Notes: generated by a model from the sequence alone, not told the origin. Shown: positions 7,343 to 17,302, numbered from the stretch's first letter. The stretch: DNA of 64,000 bases from an uncultured Draconibacterium sp. (GCF_963676735.1 NZ_OY781464.1:1149001-1213000); one strand, 5' to 3'. Made by a program: numbers and translations.

Positions 7343-10300
7343 TGAAAAAAAATGTTTGTTTTTTTCGGGAAATGTCTCCCGGAATGCAAAAACTATTAAA
7401 TGTAATGAAACTAACAACCATTTTATTGCTGATTTCTGTGTTTGGAGTATTTGCCAACAACAGTTATTCGCAAAGCAAAGTGCTAAACCTGAAATTACGA
7501 AACACCACAGTAAAAGAGGTGTTGAAAAACATTGAAGAGCAAAGCGAGTTTTATTTTATGTATAGCGAGAAACTCGTGGATGTAAGCCGCGAAGTTTCAG
7601 TAACCGCTAAGAACCAGAAAATTGATGCCGTGCTTAATGAACTGTTTGCCGGCACCGATGTAAGCTACACGGTTAAAGACCGTTTTATTTTATTAACTAC
7701 GCCGGAGGTGGGCGGTGCAGACGCAGCTGCTCAACAACAGAACACCATTTCCGGTACTATTACAGATGAAGCTGGCCAGCCATTACCAGGTGTTACCGTT
7801 ATAGTAAAGGGAACGACACATGGTACGGTTACAGGAGCAGATGGTAAATATACCCTAACCGAAATTCCTACAGGTGCTACTTTACAGTTTTCGTTTGTTG
7901 GAATGAAAACACAGGAAGTGCAGGTGGGAACACAAACAACAATAGATATTGTTTTGGCTGCTGATGCTATTGGTTTGGAAGAAGTTGTGGCAATTGGTTA
8001 TGGAACAATGAAAAAGAGTGACTTAACTGGTTCGGTTTCAAGTGTTTCTATGGAAGCTTTGGAGCAAAAAACAATCACTGCTGTTGACCAGGCACTACAG
8101 GGAGTTGCAGCAGGGGTTATGGCTTCAGCCGTATCAGGTGAGCCTGGAGCTGGAATGAACATTCGTATCAGAGGAATTAGTTCATTTAGTAATGCATCAG
8201 AGCCTCTTTATGTAATTGACGGAGTGCCTGTGTTGGTTAATAGCGATTATACCTTTTCCTCCTCGTCAAATCCGCTTGCTTCATTGAATCCTGGAGATAT
8301 TCAATCGATTGAAATATTAAAAGATGCTTCGGCAACTTCAATTTATGGTTCGAGGGGATCTAATGGGGTAGTATTAATAACAACTAAAAAAGGGAAGGGA
8401 GAAGCAAAAGTAGTACTAAATACAAGCTATACCTCTCAAAGCCTAATAAATAAAATTGATGTGGCAACCGGACCTGAACTTGCAAACCTAATAGAAGAAT
8501 TCCGGTCAACGCTTGGTTGGGATCCATTGTTCGATGGAAGTGAAATATATTATCCTGCATTGAGTAATATAAAAAATTACGATTATCAGGATTTGCTATT
8601 CCGAACAGCACCAATAGTGACCACTGATCTATCAATTTCAGGAGGAAATGATCAAACAAAATATTTTATCTCAGGAAACTTTATGGATCAGGAAGGGATA
8701 ATGTTGGAAACCGGGTTTAAACGCTATGGCTTTAGAGCGAATCTTGAACAAAAAGTGAGTGAAAAATTTACCATAAGCGTTAATTCATCTCTATCTCGCA
8801 CAATTAATGAAAAGCCTACAGTAAATGTCCAAAATTTGGTGGAATATCCTTCTTTTCTACCAGTTTATGACGAAAGTGGTAATTATTTACACAATAGGTT
8901 TTTTGCTGATGTACCTTACAGTAACCCGGTAGCAAGTGCAAAAGAGCAAAATGTTACGGAATACATAGACAGATCCATGACTAGCTTAACAGGTGAATAT
9001 CAAATATACAAAGATTTGAAGTTGACTGTTAGGGGTAGTTATGACCTTTCCAACATGAGAGCCGATAATTTTATTACACCTAAGCATATATCTGGTGAAA
9101 ATACAAACGGACGAGCCAGTGTTTCAAATCGAAAAGTTTCCAATGTGATATTATCAACCTATTTAACTTATAACAAAGAAATAAATAACGATATATCAGT
9201 AAATGCTACAGGTGGTTATGAATTTCAGGAGTATATTGTTGAAGGTTCTTCCCTTTCAGGTCAGGACTTTGGAAGTGCTTCGCAAGGAGTCTGGGGAATG
9301 TCATCTGCAGGACAAGATAACAGAGGAATTGGAACTTCAAAGAATCAGAAAAACCTGGTTGGTTATTTCGGTCGTTTAAACCTTAATATTAAGGATAAAT
9401 ACATGATTACTGCAAACGCTCGTGCTGATGGTTCTTCTGTATTTGCAGAAAATAATAAGTGGGGATTTTTCCCTTCAGGTGCTTTTGCCTGGAGAGTCAG
9501 CGAAGAGGGATTTATGCAAGATGTTGCAGTTGTGAATAACTTGAAATTAAGAGTTAGTTATGGAGCTACCGGCAATGGAGAAATACCTTTATATCAATCT
9601 CAAGCCTTGTGGAGTCTAAATGCAAATCCAGCTGGTTATAATACTGTCGGAGGATGGGTAATACAACCTGCTTTTGGTGGTAATACTGCAAGTGACCTGG
9701 CGGCTACTGCTTATGTAAACAGAATTGCTAATCCTGATTTGAAATGGGAACGTACAAATCAGTTTGATGTAGGAGTTGATGTTGGAATTTTGGACGGAAA
9801 ACTGGAATTTACAGCTGATTATTACCATAAAAAGACAGTTGATGCTATAATCCCAAGAGCCATCCCAAAAACTACCGGTTTTCAATCTGCACTTATGAAT
9901 ATCGGTTCTCTTTTAAATGAAGGAGTTGAATTGTCAATGACCGCATATCCAATTGAAGGAGAATTTTCTTGGAAAATAGGGGGTAATGTAACCTTTATGC
10001 ACCAAACTCCTCTGGATCTATCTGATAACGATTACATTTATGCTAGTGCCCATGGAGGTCGCGATAGTCAATTAGGATTAAGAATGGAACTGAATAAACC
10101 ATCTGGTTTGTTGTGGGGATTTGTTTTTGATGGTGTTTGGGACAGCCAGGAAGAAATTGATAATAGAACAACAACTAATCATGGCTTATTAGGAGATTAT
10201 AAAGCTGTAGATATTAATGGTGATAACGTTTTAGATGCAAATGATAAAACGTATGTAGGAAGAGCTTTGCCATCGATTACTTACGGTATAAACAATACTT

Positions 10301-10779
10301 TATCTTATAAAAACTTTAATCTTGACTTTTTTATTCAAGGTGTACACGGAAATGATACTCAGATAAATTATTGGAATAACCTACTGGGGATGAGTGTTGA
10401 GTTTCCTAATAATGTTTCAAGAGAGTATCTAAACAATTATTGGAAGCCCGGAAGTACAAATGCAAAATATGCAGGAATTTCAGGTGCTAAAGCAGGTACT
10501 ATAAGACCATGGGAAACAAATTCAAACAGTGTTTTTGATGCTTCGTACATTAGATTGAAATCAGTTACCCTTTCTTACGATCTAAAAGTTCAAAATCAGA
10601 ATATTTTTGATTCGGCTAAAATCTATCTCACAGGTGAAAATTTAGTAACCATTACTGATTATCCTGGTTATAACCCGGATGTAGCTTCTTTGGGACTTCA
10701 AGCTTTCAATGCAGGATATGACAATGGGGGATATCCCGCTGCCAAGAAGATCACATTGGGACTAAGCGTAACATTCTAA
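7342..10779 (+). CDS. SusC/RagA TonB-dependent outer-membrane receptor with STN signalling domain (PUL A)
   Basis: A 1145-residue receptor. A signal peptide (hydrophobic TTILLLISVFGVF near residues 28-40) is followed by an STN (secretin/TonB N-terminal) domain (about 50-115, EVLKNIEEQSEFYFMYSEKL), a carboxypeptidase-regulatory-like domain (about 132-210, SGTITDEAGQPLPGVTVIVKG), a TonB-box/plug region (EEVVAIGYGTMKKSDLTGSVSSV from about 214; plug to about 340 with ISILKDASATSIYGSRG-like motif) and a 22-strand barrel ending in a terminal aromatic (LGLSVTF). It should import oligosaccharides with SusD, powered by TonB, and signal to FecR through the STN domain. The leader upstream holds a conserved element and a candidate antisense RNA. 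The glycan imported cannot be read from the sequence. Confidence 0.96.
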   Translation: MKKNVCFFREMSPGMQKLLNVMKLTTILLLISVFGVFANNSYSQSKVLNLKLRNTTVKEVLKNIEEQSEFYFMYSEKLVDVSREVSVTAKNQKIDAVLNELFAGTDVSYTVKDRFILLTTPEVGGADAAAQQQNTISGTITDEAGQPLPGVTVIVKGTTHGTVTGADGKYTLTEIPTGATLQFSFVGMKTQEVQVGTQTTIDIVLAADAIGLEEVVAIGYGTMKKSDLTGSVSSVSMEALEQKTITAVDQALQGVAAGVMASAVSGEPGAGMNIRIRGISSFSNASEPLYVIDGVPVLVNSDYTFSSSSNPLASLNPGDIQSIEILKDASATSIYGSRGSNGVVLITTKKGKGEAKVVLNTSYTSQSLINKIDVATGPELANLIEEFRSTLGWDPLFDGSEIYYPALSNIKNYDYQDLLFRTAPIVTTDLSISGGNDQTKYFISGNFMDQEGIMLETGFKRYGFRANLEQKVSEKFTISVNSSLSRTINEKPTVNVQNLVEYPSFLPVYDESGNYLHNRFFADVPYSNPVASAKEQNVTEYIDRSMTSLTGEYQIYKDLKLTVRGSYDLSNMRADNFITPKHISGENTNGRASVSNRKVSNVILSTYLTYNKEINNDISVNATGGYEFQEYIVEGSSLSGQDFGSASQGVWGMSSAGQDNRGIGTSKNQKNLVGYFGRLNLNIKDKYMITANARADGSSVFAENNKWGFFPSGAFAWRVSEEGFMQDVAVVNNLKLRVSYGATGNGEIPLYQSQALWSLNANPAGYNTVGGWVIQPAFGGNTASDLAATAYVNRIANPDLKWERTNQFDVGVDVGILDGKLEFTADYYHKKTVDAIIPRAIPKTTGFQSALMNIGSLLNEGVELSMTAYPIEGEFSWKIGGNVTFMHQTPLDLSDNDYIYASAHGGRDSQLGLRMELNKPSGLLWGFVFDGVWDSQEEIDNRTTTNHGLLGDYKAVDINGDNVLDANDKTYVGRALPSITYGINNTLSYKNFNLDFFIQGVHGNDTQINYWNNLLGMSVEFPNNVSREYLNNYWKPGSTNAKYAGISGAKAGTIRPWETNSNSVFDASYIRLKSVTLSYDLKVQNQNIFDSAKIYLTGENLVTITDYPGYNPDVASLGLQAFNAGYDNGGYPAAKKITLGLSVTF

Positions 10780-10801
10780 ACAAAACTCAAAAACTATTAT
10801 C

Positions 10802-12400
10802 ATGAAAAAGATATTAAAAAGTTTATATATAGTCTTCCTGTTGTTTATTATTACATCATGCCATGAGAACATTTTGGAAGAGACTGCATACGACCAATTG
10901 GCTCAGAGTGCATTTCCAAAGACCCTGGAAGATCTGGATTTGGTTGTAAATGGCATTTATACAAAAATGGGATATTACCACGTACGCTATGGGGCATATA
11001 ATTATGTCTGTTTATTCAATTCGGTTGAAGGATGCATGAAACAACGTGGAGGTGGCAATACCAGGGGGGCCGGCGACCATTATAACTGGCATGAATACCT
11101 CGATTATCGTGATTCTTTTATCCGACATTTCTTTTGGGCATGGGAAGGAATAACCCAGTCTAACGAAGTAATAAATGCGCTTGATCAGATTGAGACGGAT
11201 AAACAGAAAGTTCTAAATCGGGCAGAGGGTGAAGCAAAGGCATTCAGAGCATGGTTCTATTTTGATCTTGTTCGATTTTATGGTGCAATGCCGCTCGTTG
11301 AAAAATCACCAAGTTTAAATAACGAAGAATTATACATTGAACGTCCATCGGATGTGCGTGTTAGCTATGATTTTATCATAAAAGACCTTCAGGAAGCCAT
11401 TGAATTACTTCCAACCAAAACAGAATATGCTGATGATTCCAGTTTAGGAGATCCGGGAAGGATAAGTAAGGCTGTAGCACAAATGCTTCTTGCAAAAGTT
11501 TATTTAACCATGAGTGGTTATCCTTTAAATGACAATTCTAAACTTAGCGATGCAAAGTCCCTTCTTGAGTCGATTAAAAACTCGGGACAATATAAACTAA
11601 TCGATGATTATAAAGAGGTATTTAGCATGGATAATGAATTGAATGACGAGATCATATATGCCATTCAAAATAACCCATTTACGGGAGGTCAGGAATTATA
11701 TACAATGTCAAGAATGTTGCCTCCTGATCAAACCAATCAATATTGGGGATCATATCAGGGATGGTTACCTCAAGATGGTGCAACCCTTGAATTTATGCTG
11801 AAATTTAAAGAATCAGATGGCGGAGTTCGCTATCAGCATAGTATTGCAGAGCAATGGACCAATCCTGCAAATGGGGACACAGTTAAAGCTCTGGATTATG
11901 GAAATGCCTGGATTACAAAATTTTCAATGCCTGAGGGTTACGTTAATGGTAGTTGGTTTACTCCGGTTGATTTTACCTTGTTAAGATATGCGGATGTTTT
12001 GCTTATGCTGGCTGAGTTAGAGACGGAATTAGCGAATGGTGTGTCTTCAGCTGCTGTAGATTATCTAAATCAGATTAGAACCAGAGCAGGTCATCCTAAT
12101 TATTATAATGTAGGTGATTTTAGCTCCAAGGAAGATTTAATTGATACTATATTTTGGGAACGAAGTATGGAATTGGCTTTTGAACACCATGGTGTTTTCG
12201 ATTTACGCAGAAGAGGTTATGAAAAGTTAAAAGAGATAGTGACCAGCAAACTGTGGTATGATCCGGAAATATCTACAAATAATGCACAGGATTTTTCATA
12301 TATAACAAGTGGACAAATTCCAGAATCGCATATGTTATATCCAATACCTCCTGATTACTTAAATCAAAATCCAAAATTTGTACAAAATCCTGGATATTAG
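10802..12400 (+). CDS. SusD/RagB surface glycan-binding lipoprotein (PUL A)
   Basis: A 532-residue lipoprotein: signal peptide with lipobox ending ITSC (Cys at about residue 20). Helical TPR-type N-terminal half (EGEAKAFRAWFYFDLVRFYGAMPLVE, the SusD-like signature) and the RagB/SusD C-terminal region (LLRYADVLLMLAELE, then YPIPPDYLNQNPKFVQNPGY, the typical end of the family). It caps the SusC barrel at the cell surface and hands over bound glycan. It starts 22 bases after susC, so the two are co-transcribed. Confidence 0.96.
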   Translation: MKKILKSLYIVFLLFIITSCHENILEETAYDQLAQSAFPKTLEDLDLVVNGIYTKMGYYHVRYGAYNYVCLFNSVEGCMKQRGGGNTRGAGDHYNWHEYLDYRDSFIRHFFWAWEGITQSNEVINALDQIETDKQKVLNRAEGEAKAFRAWFYFDLVRFYGAMPLVEKSPSLNNEELYIERPSDVRVSYDFIIKDLQEAIELLPTKTEYADDSSLGDPGRISKAVAQMLLAKVYLTMSGYPLNDNSKLSDAKSLLESIKNSGQYKLIDDYKEVFSMDNELNDEIIYAIQNNPFTGGQELYTMSRMLPPDQTNQYWGSYQGWLPQDGATLEFMLKFKESDGGVRYQHSIAEQWTNPANGDTVKALDYGNAWITKFSMPEGYVNGSWFTPVDFTLLRYADVLLMLAELETELANGVSSAAVDYLNQIRTRAGHPNYYNVGDFSSKEDLIDTIFWERSMELAFEHHGVFDLRRRGYEKLKEIVTSKLWYDPEISTNNAQDFSYITSGQIPESHMLYPIPPDYLNQNPKFVQNPGY

Positions 12401-12470
12401 ATTTTTAATGTAAGTTGTGAATCTTAATATCAACATATTATCAACTGATAAATCAAATAAATTAAGAAAT

Positions 12471-12893
12471 ATGAAAAAAATAAATATATTGATCCTGAGT
12501 ATATTCCTGGTAACAACATTGGCATGCGAAGACCTGGCAGAAGCAGTTATGCCAACAGCATGCTTAAAAACGGAAATACTGCAAGAAAACAGTTCTGTTT
12601 ATATTGAGTCAACACAAGCTAAGGTTGGGCAGGAACTTTTCTTTTCTTCATGCGGAGAATCTGATTATGCAGTGATTTTTACAGGAGATGAAAATCATGT
12701 ATTACCTACTTCCGAAAGTGATGTTACAAACTCCGGATTTCCAATGACAGCTGAAAGATTTAGCTATACGTATTCCGAAGCCGGAACCTATACGGTTAGT
12801 TTATTAGTTAGTAATGTTAGTACTTACAATACATCCAAGGATATGGATATAAAACGCGCTTCTACAAGTGTTACTATTACGGTAACAGAATAA
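12471..12893 (+). CDS. Small surface lipoprotein with PKD-like fold, SusE position
   Basis: A 140-residue lipoprotein when started at ATG 12471 (MKKINILILSIFLVTTLAC); an in-frame ATG at 12417 would put a charged tail before the signal peptide and is rejected. The lipobox Cys is followed by acidic EDLAEAV, a possible surface-export signal. The C-terminal half (FSYTYSEAGTYTVSLLVSN...SVTITVTE) looks like a PKD/immunoglobulin-like beta domain. Location right after susD is that of SusE/SusF-type glycan-binding proteins, which is the inferred role. No enzyme motif is seen. Two terminator-like hairpins follow. Confidence 0.7.
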   Translation: MKKINILILSIFLVTTLACEDLAEAVMPTACLKTEILQENSSVYIESTQAKVGQELFFSSCGESDYAVIFTGDENHVLPTSESDVTNSGFPMTAERFSYTYSEAGTYTVSLLVSNVSTYNTSKDMDIKRASTSVTITVTE

Positions 12894-12910
12894 TGAGAAA
12901 TTAATAAAAG

Positions 12911-12945
12911 GCAGAAGTGCTCCAAATATGGCATTTCTGCTTTCT
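12911..12945 (+). terminator. Hairpin terminator after the SusCD operon (first of two)
   Basis: GCAGAAGTGC (12911-12920) pairs with GCATTTCTGC (12931-12940), 10 base pairs with one G-U, followed by TTTCT. It comes 18 bases after the lipoprotein stop. Confidence 0.7.
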
Positions 12946-12977
12946 CAATTCTTATAATTGTAACAAAAAAAATTTTA

Positions 12978-13016
12978 GAAAGGGCAGGTCAATTTTTATT
13001 ATCTGCCCTTTCTTAT
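12978..13016 (+). terminator. Hairpin terminator (second of two)
   Basis: GAAAGGGCAG (12978-12987) pairs perfectly with CTGCCCTTTC (13003-13012) across a 15-base AT-rich loop. Together with the previous hairpin it probably isolates the SusCD transcript from the enzyme genes that follow. A loose -33/-7 pair (TTTTG near 13054, CATGTTTG near 13080) could restart transcription for the enzyme operon. Confidence 0.65.
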
Positions 13017-13176
13017 TCAAAGTGGTACGCTAAATAAAAACACAAAAAGAAAAGTTTTGTCACCCAAAGTTATATTGTGCCATGTTTGTATGGTGAAAAG
13101 ATTTATTGCCAAAATGTAAAGGAAACAAATGCATTCAAAAAATTAAAGTTTAAAGAAGTAGAAAAATTACAGAATC

Positions 13177-14760
13177 ATGAAAAATTGTTTAAACAAAATT
13201 CTTGGAATCCTGCTGTTGTTAATAATAACAACTCACAGCTATTCACAAACAAATGCCCCGGAATCTTCCTTTACCAAATTAAAGGGTGAAAAAGCTTTAA
13301 AAGAGTATATCGATGAAATCTCATTGGCTATCAACTATTACGGCAGAGATGACCTAAAACCTTATCATCAAAAATTAAAAACAGCATATAATAAAAAACA
13401 ATGGGACGACAATCAAATCAACAAAGAGATTGCCCGAAAAGATTCTCTACTTTATTCGATACAACTAAGTCCGGCTAAAGTCATTCCCACAAAAATTATA
13501 CGAAGAGATACGGTCGATTTGATAGAAACAGCGCTTAAAGTAGGATTCTCACAAGCGATACAAAACGGCAATCAATATATCGCATATTACGACAAGGATA
13601 AAAACATGTGCGTTGCATCGCGTAAATTAAATGAAACCTCATTTAGAAAGGCCATACTTAACTCAAAGGTTGGATGGGATAATCACAACTCTGTAAAACT
13701 TGCCTTGGATAATGAAGGCTATATCCATGTAAGCGGCAACATGCACAATGATACCTTAAAATACTGGAGATCTGTGAAACCATATGATGCTTCAATATTT
13801 GAGAGGATTCCAAGAATGGCAGGTGGTTACGAAGAGACAGTAGTAACATACCCTGAATTTATCAAAGCACAATCGGGTGATTTTATTTTCAAGTACCGTT
13901 ATGGCTACAGTGGGAATGGGAATGATGTGTATAATATATGGGATCCGGGTCCTAAGAAATGGCATAAACTTTTAGATCATGTACTAATTAATGGACAAGG
14001 TGAGCGTAGTGCCTATGCCAAAGGACCCAAATTTGAGACTGACGGTTACTATCACATGTATTGGGTTTGGCGGGAAAATGGTTGGGATGCCGCAACAAAC
14101 CATTCATTCTCCTATGCCAGAAGCCGTGATCTTATTCATTGGGAAAGTGCTTCGGGCAATCCTATTAATGGTTCTGTTTTATTAGAAACGCCTGGCTTAT
14201 TGGTTGACCCTTCATCTTATAAAACATCCAACAATGGTATTATAAACGGTGCGCAAAGTCACACTATTGATTCAAAAAATAGATTTGTACTTTTTAATAT
14301 GAAATACGATTCCTTGGGCAACTCTCAATTTTACGCCTATCGGTTTAATCGGGAAGCTAACAGTTGGGACGAACATTTAATTACCAAATGGCTATACAGA
14401 TTTGACTTTAGTGGTCCTGGTTCACTTGAGTTCTTAGTCAATATTATAAGTGCTCGAAATTTGGGTAACGGTGAATTAGGTGTGACTTTCAAACATGTAA
14501 AATATGGTATAGGTGAAATTATTCTGAATGAAGAAACCCTAAGCCCGGTTGATATAAGGAAAGTTGTTTCAGAGTATCCCAAAGAGCTTTCTAAAGTAAC
14601 GATTAAAGGTTCTTTTGATCCTGAAATAAAAGTCCGGCTTTCAAAAGTTGGGAACTACATTCTTCGCTGGGAAACCATGGGCGTGAACAGAGACAGTAAA
14701 CCCAACGGACCTTTACCCAAACCGTCTGCACTGGAAGTAATCGAGATGAGTTACGAATAA
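13177..14760 (+). CDS. Secreted BNR_4-type beta-propeller protein, possible lyase or glycosidase
   Basis: A 527-residue protein with a signal peptide (about 1-23, ending HSYSQ). After a helical N-terminal region of about 80-100 residues (KEYIDEISLAINYYGRDDLKPYH...) comes a beta-propeller of the BNR_4 kind: WDNHNSVKLALDNEGYIHVSGNMHNDTLKYWRS near 165-195, then TYPEFI...GDFIFKYRYG and DGYYHMYWVWRENGWD blades. BNR_4 proteins include PL24/PL25-like ulvan lyases and GH145-like rhamnosidases, so a role on a rhamnose/uronic-acid linkage is possible; the catalytic His/Tyr set cannot be confirmed here. The N-terminal helical region is not usual for the family. First gene of the enzyme operon. Confidence 0.7.
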   Translation: MKNCLNKILGILLLLIITTHSYSQTNAPESSFTKLKGEKALKEYIDEISLAINYYGRDDLKPYHQKLKTAYNKKQWDDNQINKEIARKDSLLYSIQLSPAKVIPTKIIRRDTVDLIETALKVGFSQAIQNGNQYIAYYDKDKNMCVASRKLNETSFRKAILNSKVGWDNHNSVKLALDNEGYIHVSGNMHNDTLKYWRSVKPYDASIFERIPRMAGGYEETVVTYPEFIKAQSGDFIFKYRYGYSGNGNDVYNIWDPGPKKWHKLLDHVLINGQGERSAYAKGPKFETDGYYHMYWVWRENGWDAATNHSFSYARSRDLIHWESASGNPINGSVLLETPGLLVDPSSYKTSNNGIINGAQSHTIDSKNRFVLFNMKYDSLGNSQFYAYRFNREANSWDEHLITKWLYRFDFSGPGSLEFLVNIISARNLGNGELGVTFKHVKYGIGEIILNEETLSPVDIRKVVSEYPKELSKVTIKGSFDPEIKVRLSKVGNYILRWETMGVNRDSKPNGPLPKPSALEVIEMSYE

Positions 14761-14771
14761 AACCACCTGAC

Positions 14772-16553
14772 ATGAAACGAGCATACATCCTCTTAATATT
14801 AATAAGTATAATTAGCAATAACGTCTGGAGTCAAAAAGATGATGCCCGGGATGAAAATAATAGGCTTTTCATTCCATCTGACAACCTCTTAAATCCATAC
14901 CGACTCCCTTATCCTGATACTGGTGTTACCCCGCAGTACATTGATCTGGATAGTGATGGTGACCCTGATGTACTTAAAACATCTATCTCTGGTTTTCCGG
15001 TTCAGTGGATTGACGACGATGATGATATGAGCGAAAGTGATTTTGAAGGTGATATGGACAACGATTGTCTGATGGTCGACAGAAACAGGGATGGAGAATA
15101 TGCCAGTTATTCAGATGTTGTAATTGATTGGGTTGATAACAACAACGATGGCAGTGCAGACATGCAGATTTACGCTGACTATTGCTCAGAAAAACAAAAA
15201 GAAGCAACATGGGGGCCTGGACATGTCATGATCAGCATCGATTTAGACAATGACAACATTATGAATCATATCGACTGGAATACCTTCCATCTTCGGGCTT
15301 GGTTTCATAATGGATTATCCGATTTCTACCAGGATTATCACGGCAACAGCTTATTCCTTAAAATCCATACTTCCCCCGAAAAAATGAACGATGTCAGGCT
15401 TAACTGGGAAAACCCGTTTCTTTTCTATGATCCGGATAACGATGGTTTAACAGAGTATGCTATCCGTGTTCTGGACACTCCTGTTCCTGGCAATACAGGG
15501 GATGAGTATTTAACGAATTTAAAAGGAAGTGTTGACTGGATTTCCATGTCATACGACCTGGATAATGATAATGCAGCAGGTAACGAATTTGACCTGGATA
15601 TGACCATTCATTTTAGCGGTAATGGATTCAACTATATGAACCAGCTACACTCTTACCCACAAATGCGGGGTTTGCCCAAAAGTGATAAATTCTTCAAAGA
15701 CCCACGTATCAGGCAACTTACGGAGCTGATCTATCCCGATCACGAAAGCATAAAGGAATTGATCTTTCAAAGGGGAGATTGGGACTATGTATATTTTACT
15801 TTTGATGAAGATGATGATTGTAACCGCTGGGAAAGGGTTGAAATGTACCACCCAAAAAATCCGTTCATAAGTGGAGCAGGAAAAGGAGGTTTGGATGACA
15901 ATCCACAAGCTGACGTAGCTGGTGATAGAGGAGAATGGGATCTCGACAATTCCGGAGGAGGTCAGTTATATGTGAGCAAGTTTGATGGGCGGATTCATTT
16001 ATATGGGGCAGAAACCGGCTATTGGAGAATTGATCAGAATGCATACTATTATCAGGGCATGGGAGGAATGTATGATGGTTATGGTCCGGGGCGTCTGTCG
16101 TTTAAGGCAGGTAAGCCATTCCCATTAATTAAATACAACGATACTGATGATAATGGATTCTTCGATCAAATAGCATACGATTTGGATGGAGACGAAAAGT
16201 ACGAAACAACCATATCGTTAACAGAACTTGGTATTGCAGACGAATGTGAGATTATTGATTTCTCAGGCATGGATTATAAAGAGCTCAACAAGCTTTTTGA
16301 AGATGTAGCAGAAAACATGTGGGAAAACGCAGAAACTGCCCTGGCTGTTGCAAAAATGTACGATATAAATACCCGATGGTACGCCCTATTGATGCACCCA
16401 AGATCAATTCAGCAAAAGTATCACATGGGTTATTGGTTGCAGTTTTATTTATACAAGGATCTTCTTAAACGAGCTAATCTAAACGGCAAAAGAGAATTAA
16501 TCAAACATTTTACTTATTGTTATTATTCTGGAAACTGGTCTGTTTTTAGATAA
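14772..16553 (+). CDS. Secreted Asp-rich calcium-binding-repeat protein of unknown function
   Basis: A 593-residue protein with a signal peptide (about 1-20, ending NNVWSQ). At least seven Asp/Asn-rich loops resembling thrombospondin type 3 or dockerin/EF-hand calcium loops are seen: DLDSDGDPD, DRNRDGEY, DNNNDGSAD, DLDNDNIMN, DPDNDGLTEY, DLDNDNAAGNEFD and DTDDNGFFD/DLDGDEKYE. Between them are Trp/Tyr-rich stretches (DHIDWNTFHLRAWFHNG style), and the C-terminal 100 residues are helical (YKELNKLFEDVAENMWENAETALAVAKMYD). I do not recognise a catalytic family. It starts 11 bases after the BNR_4 gene, so they are co-transcribed and may act on the same substrate. Confidence 0.6.
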   Translation: MKRAYILLILISIISNNVWSQKDDARDENNRLFIPSDNLLNPYRLPYPDTGVTPQYIDLDSDGDPDVLKTSISGFPVQWIDDDDDMSESDFEGDMDNDCLMVDRNRDGEYASYSDVVIDWVDNNNDGSADMQIYADYCSEKQKEATWGPGHVMISIDLDNDNIMNHIDWNTFHLRAWFHNGLSDFYQDYHGNSLFLKIHTSPEKMNDVRLNWENPFLFYDPDNDGLTEYAIRVLDTPVPGNTGDEYLTNLKGSVDWISMSYDLDNDNAAGNEFDLDMTIHFSGNGFNYMNQLHSYPQMRGLPKSDKFFKDPRIRQLTELIYPDHESIKELIFQRGDWDYVYFTFDEDDDCNRWERVEMYHPKNPFISGAGKGGLDDNPQADVAGDRGEWDLDNSGGGQLYVSKFDGRIHLYGAETGYWRIDQNAYYYQGMGGMYDGYGPGRLSFKAGKPFPLIKYNDTDDNGFFDQIAYDLDGDEKYETTISLTELGIADECEIIDFSGMDYKELNKLFEDVAENMWENAETALAVAKMYDINTRWYALLMHPRSIQQKYHMGYWLQFYLYKDLLKRANLNGKRELIKHFTYCYYSGNWSVFR

Positions 16554-16612
16554 ATAAAGTGAGAATTAATAGACCAAATGATACTACGATTGTAAAACTA
16601 AAATTGAAGAAG

Positions 16613-17302
16613 ATGAATATTGTAAAACTATTGTTCCTCTCCACACTTTTATTGACGTTTTGTGGCGCTTTTTCGCAAACCGATGAAGAACTGGGACTTC
16701 ATTCCGAAGGAGGGGCATGGTCTTTTTTCCCGGCTAAAGAAAAAAACGATAGCTTAAAGAAAGTACTGCTCATAGGCGACTCAGTTATGAATGGCTTTCA
16801 CCAAAGCGTAATTGATAGCCTAAAAAAATGCGCTAGTGTTGATTATTGGCTAACACCCAAACACTTAAAAAGTGAATATCTTTTGGAAGATTTGGCTGCC
16901 GTAGTTTCTTCCAATAAATACGATGTGATCCAGTTTAACATTGGTTTACATGGCTGGCCCAAAGGAAGGATACTTGATCACGAATACCTTCCCTTGCTTG
17001 AAAAATATGTAAACACATTAATTGAGAATGCTAATGGTGCAAACTTAATCTGGGCAAGTATTACGCCTGTAACAGAAGAAGGCAATCCGGTGCTCAATCA
17101 GGAAATAAACCCAAGAATAGCAAAGCGAAATGAATGGGCAGCAGCAGTAATGAAAAAATATAACATCCCTATTAATGATCTATACAGTTTGGTAGAGAAC
17201 AAGCTTGATTTGGCAAAACTGGATCGTTGGCACTGGAAACCAGAAGGCTATGTATTAATGGCAGACCAGTCTGTAAAATGCATTGTACAAGAACTGTATT
17301 AA
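16613..17302 (+). CDS. SGNH/GDSL hydrolase, probable carbohydrate acetylesterase
   Basis: A 229-residue protein when started at ATG 16613, which opens a clear signal peptide (MNIVKLLFLSTLLLTFCGAF). An upstream in-frame start at 16559 adds 18 hydrophilic residues and is rejected. Block I is LLIGDSVMNG (nucleophile Ser near residue 57), block III is FNIGLHGW, and block V is DRWHWKPEGY with the Asp-x-x-His pair near the end. These are the SGNH residues of acetylesterases such as rhamnogalacturonan acetylesterase. It likely removes acetyl groups from the target glycan before the exo-enzymes work. It lies among secreted glycosidases on the same strand. Confidence 0.8.
   Translation: MNIVKLLFLSTLLLTFCGAFSQTDEELGLHSEGGAWSFFPAKEKNDSLKKVLLIGDSVMNGFHQSVIDSLKKCASVDYWLTPKHLKSEYLLEDLAAVVSSNKYDVIQFNIGLHGWPKGRILDHEYLPLLEKYVNTLIENANGANLIWASITPVTEEGNPVLNQEINPRIAKRNEWAAAVMKKYNIPINDLYSLVENKLDLAKLDRWHWKPEGYVLMADQSVKCIVQELY

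Noticed and set aside
13077..13289. A 70-codon plus-strand frame overlapping the start of the BNR_4 gene
   Set aside because: No start context or family signature, and it overlaps a clear signal peptide in another frame.
14983..15210. Minus-strand His/Gln-rich frame inside the Asp-rich protein gene
   Set aside because: It is the mirror of the Asp/Asn repeat codons on the plus strand and has no start or neighbours of its own.
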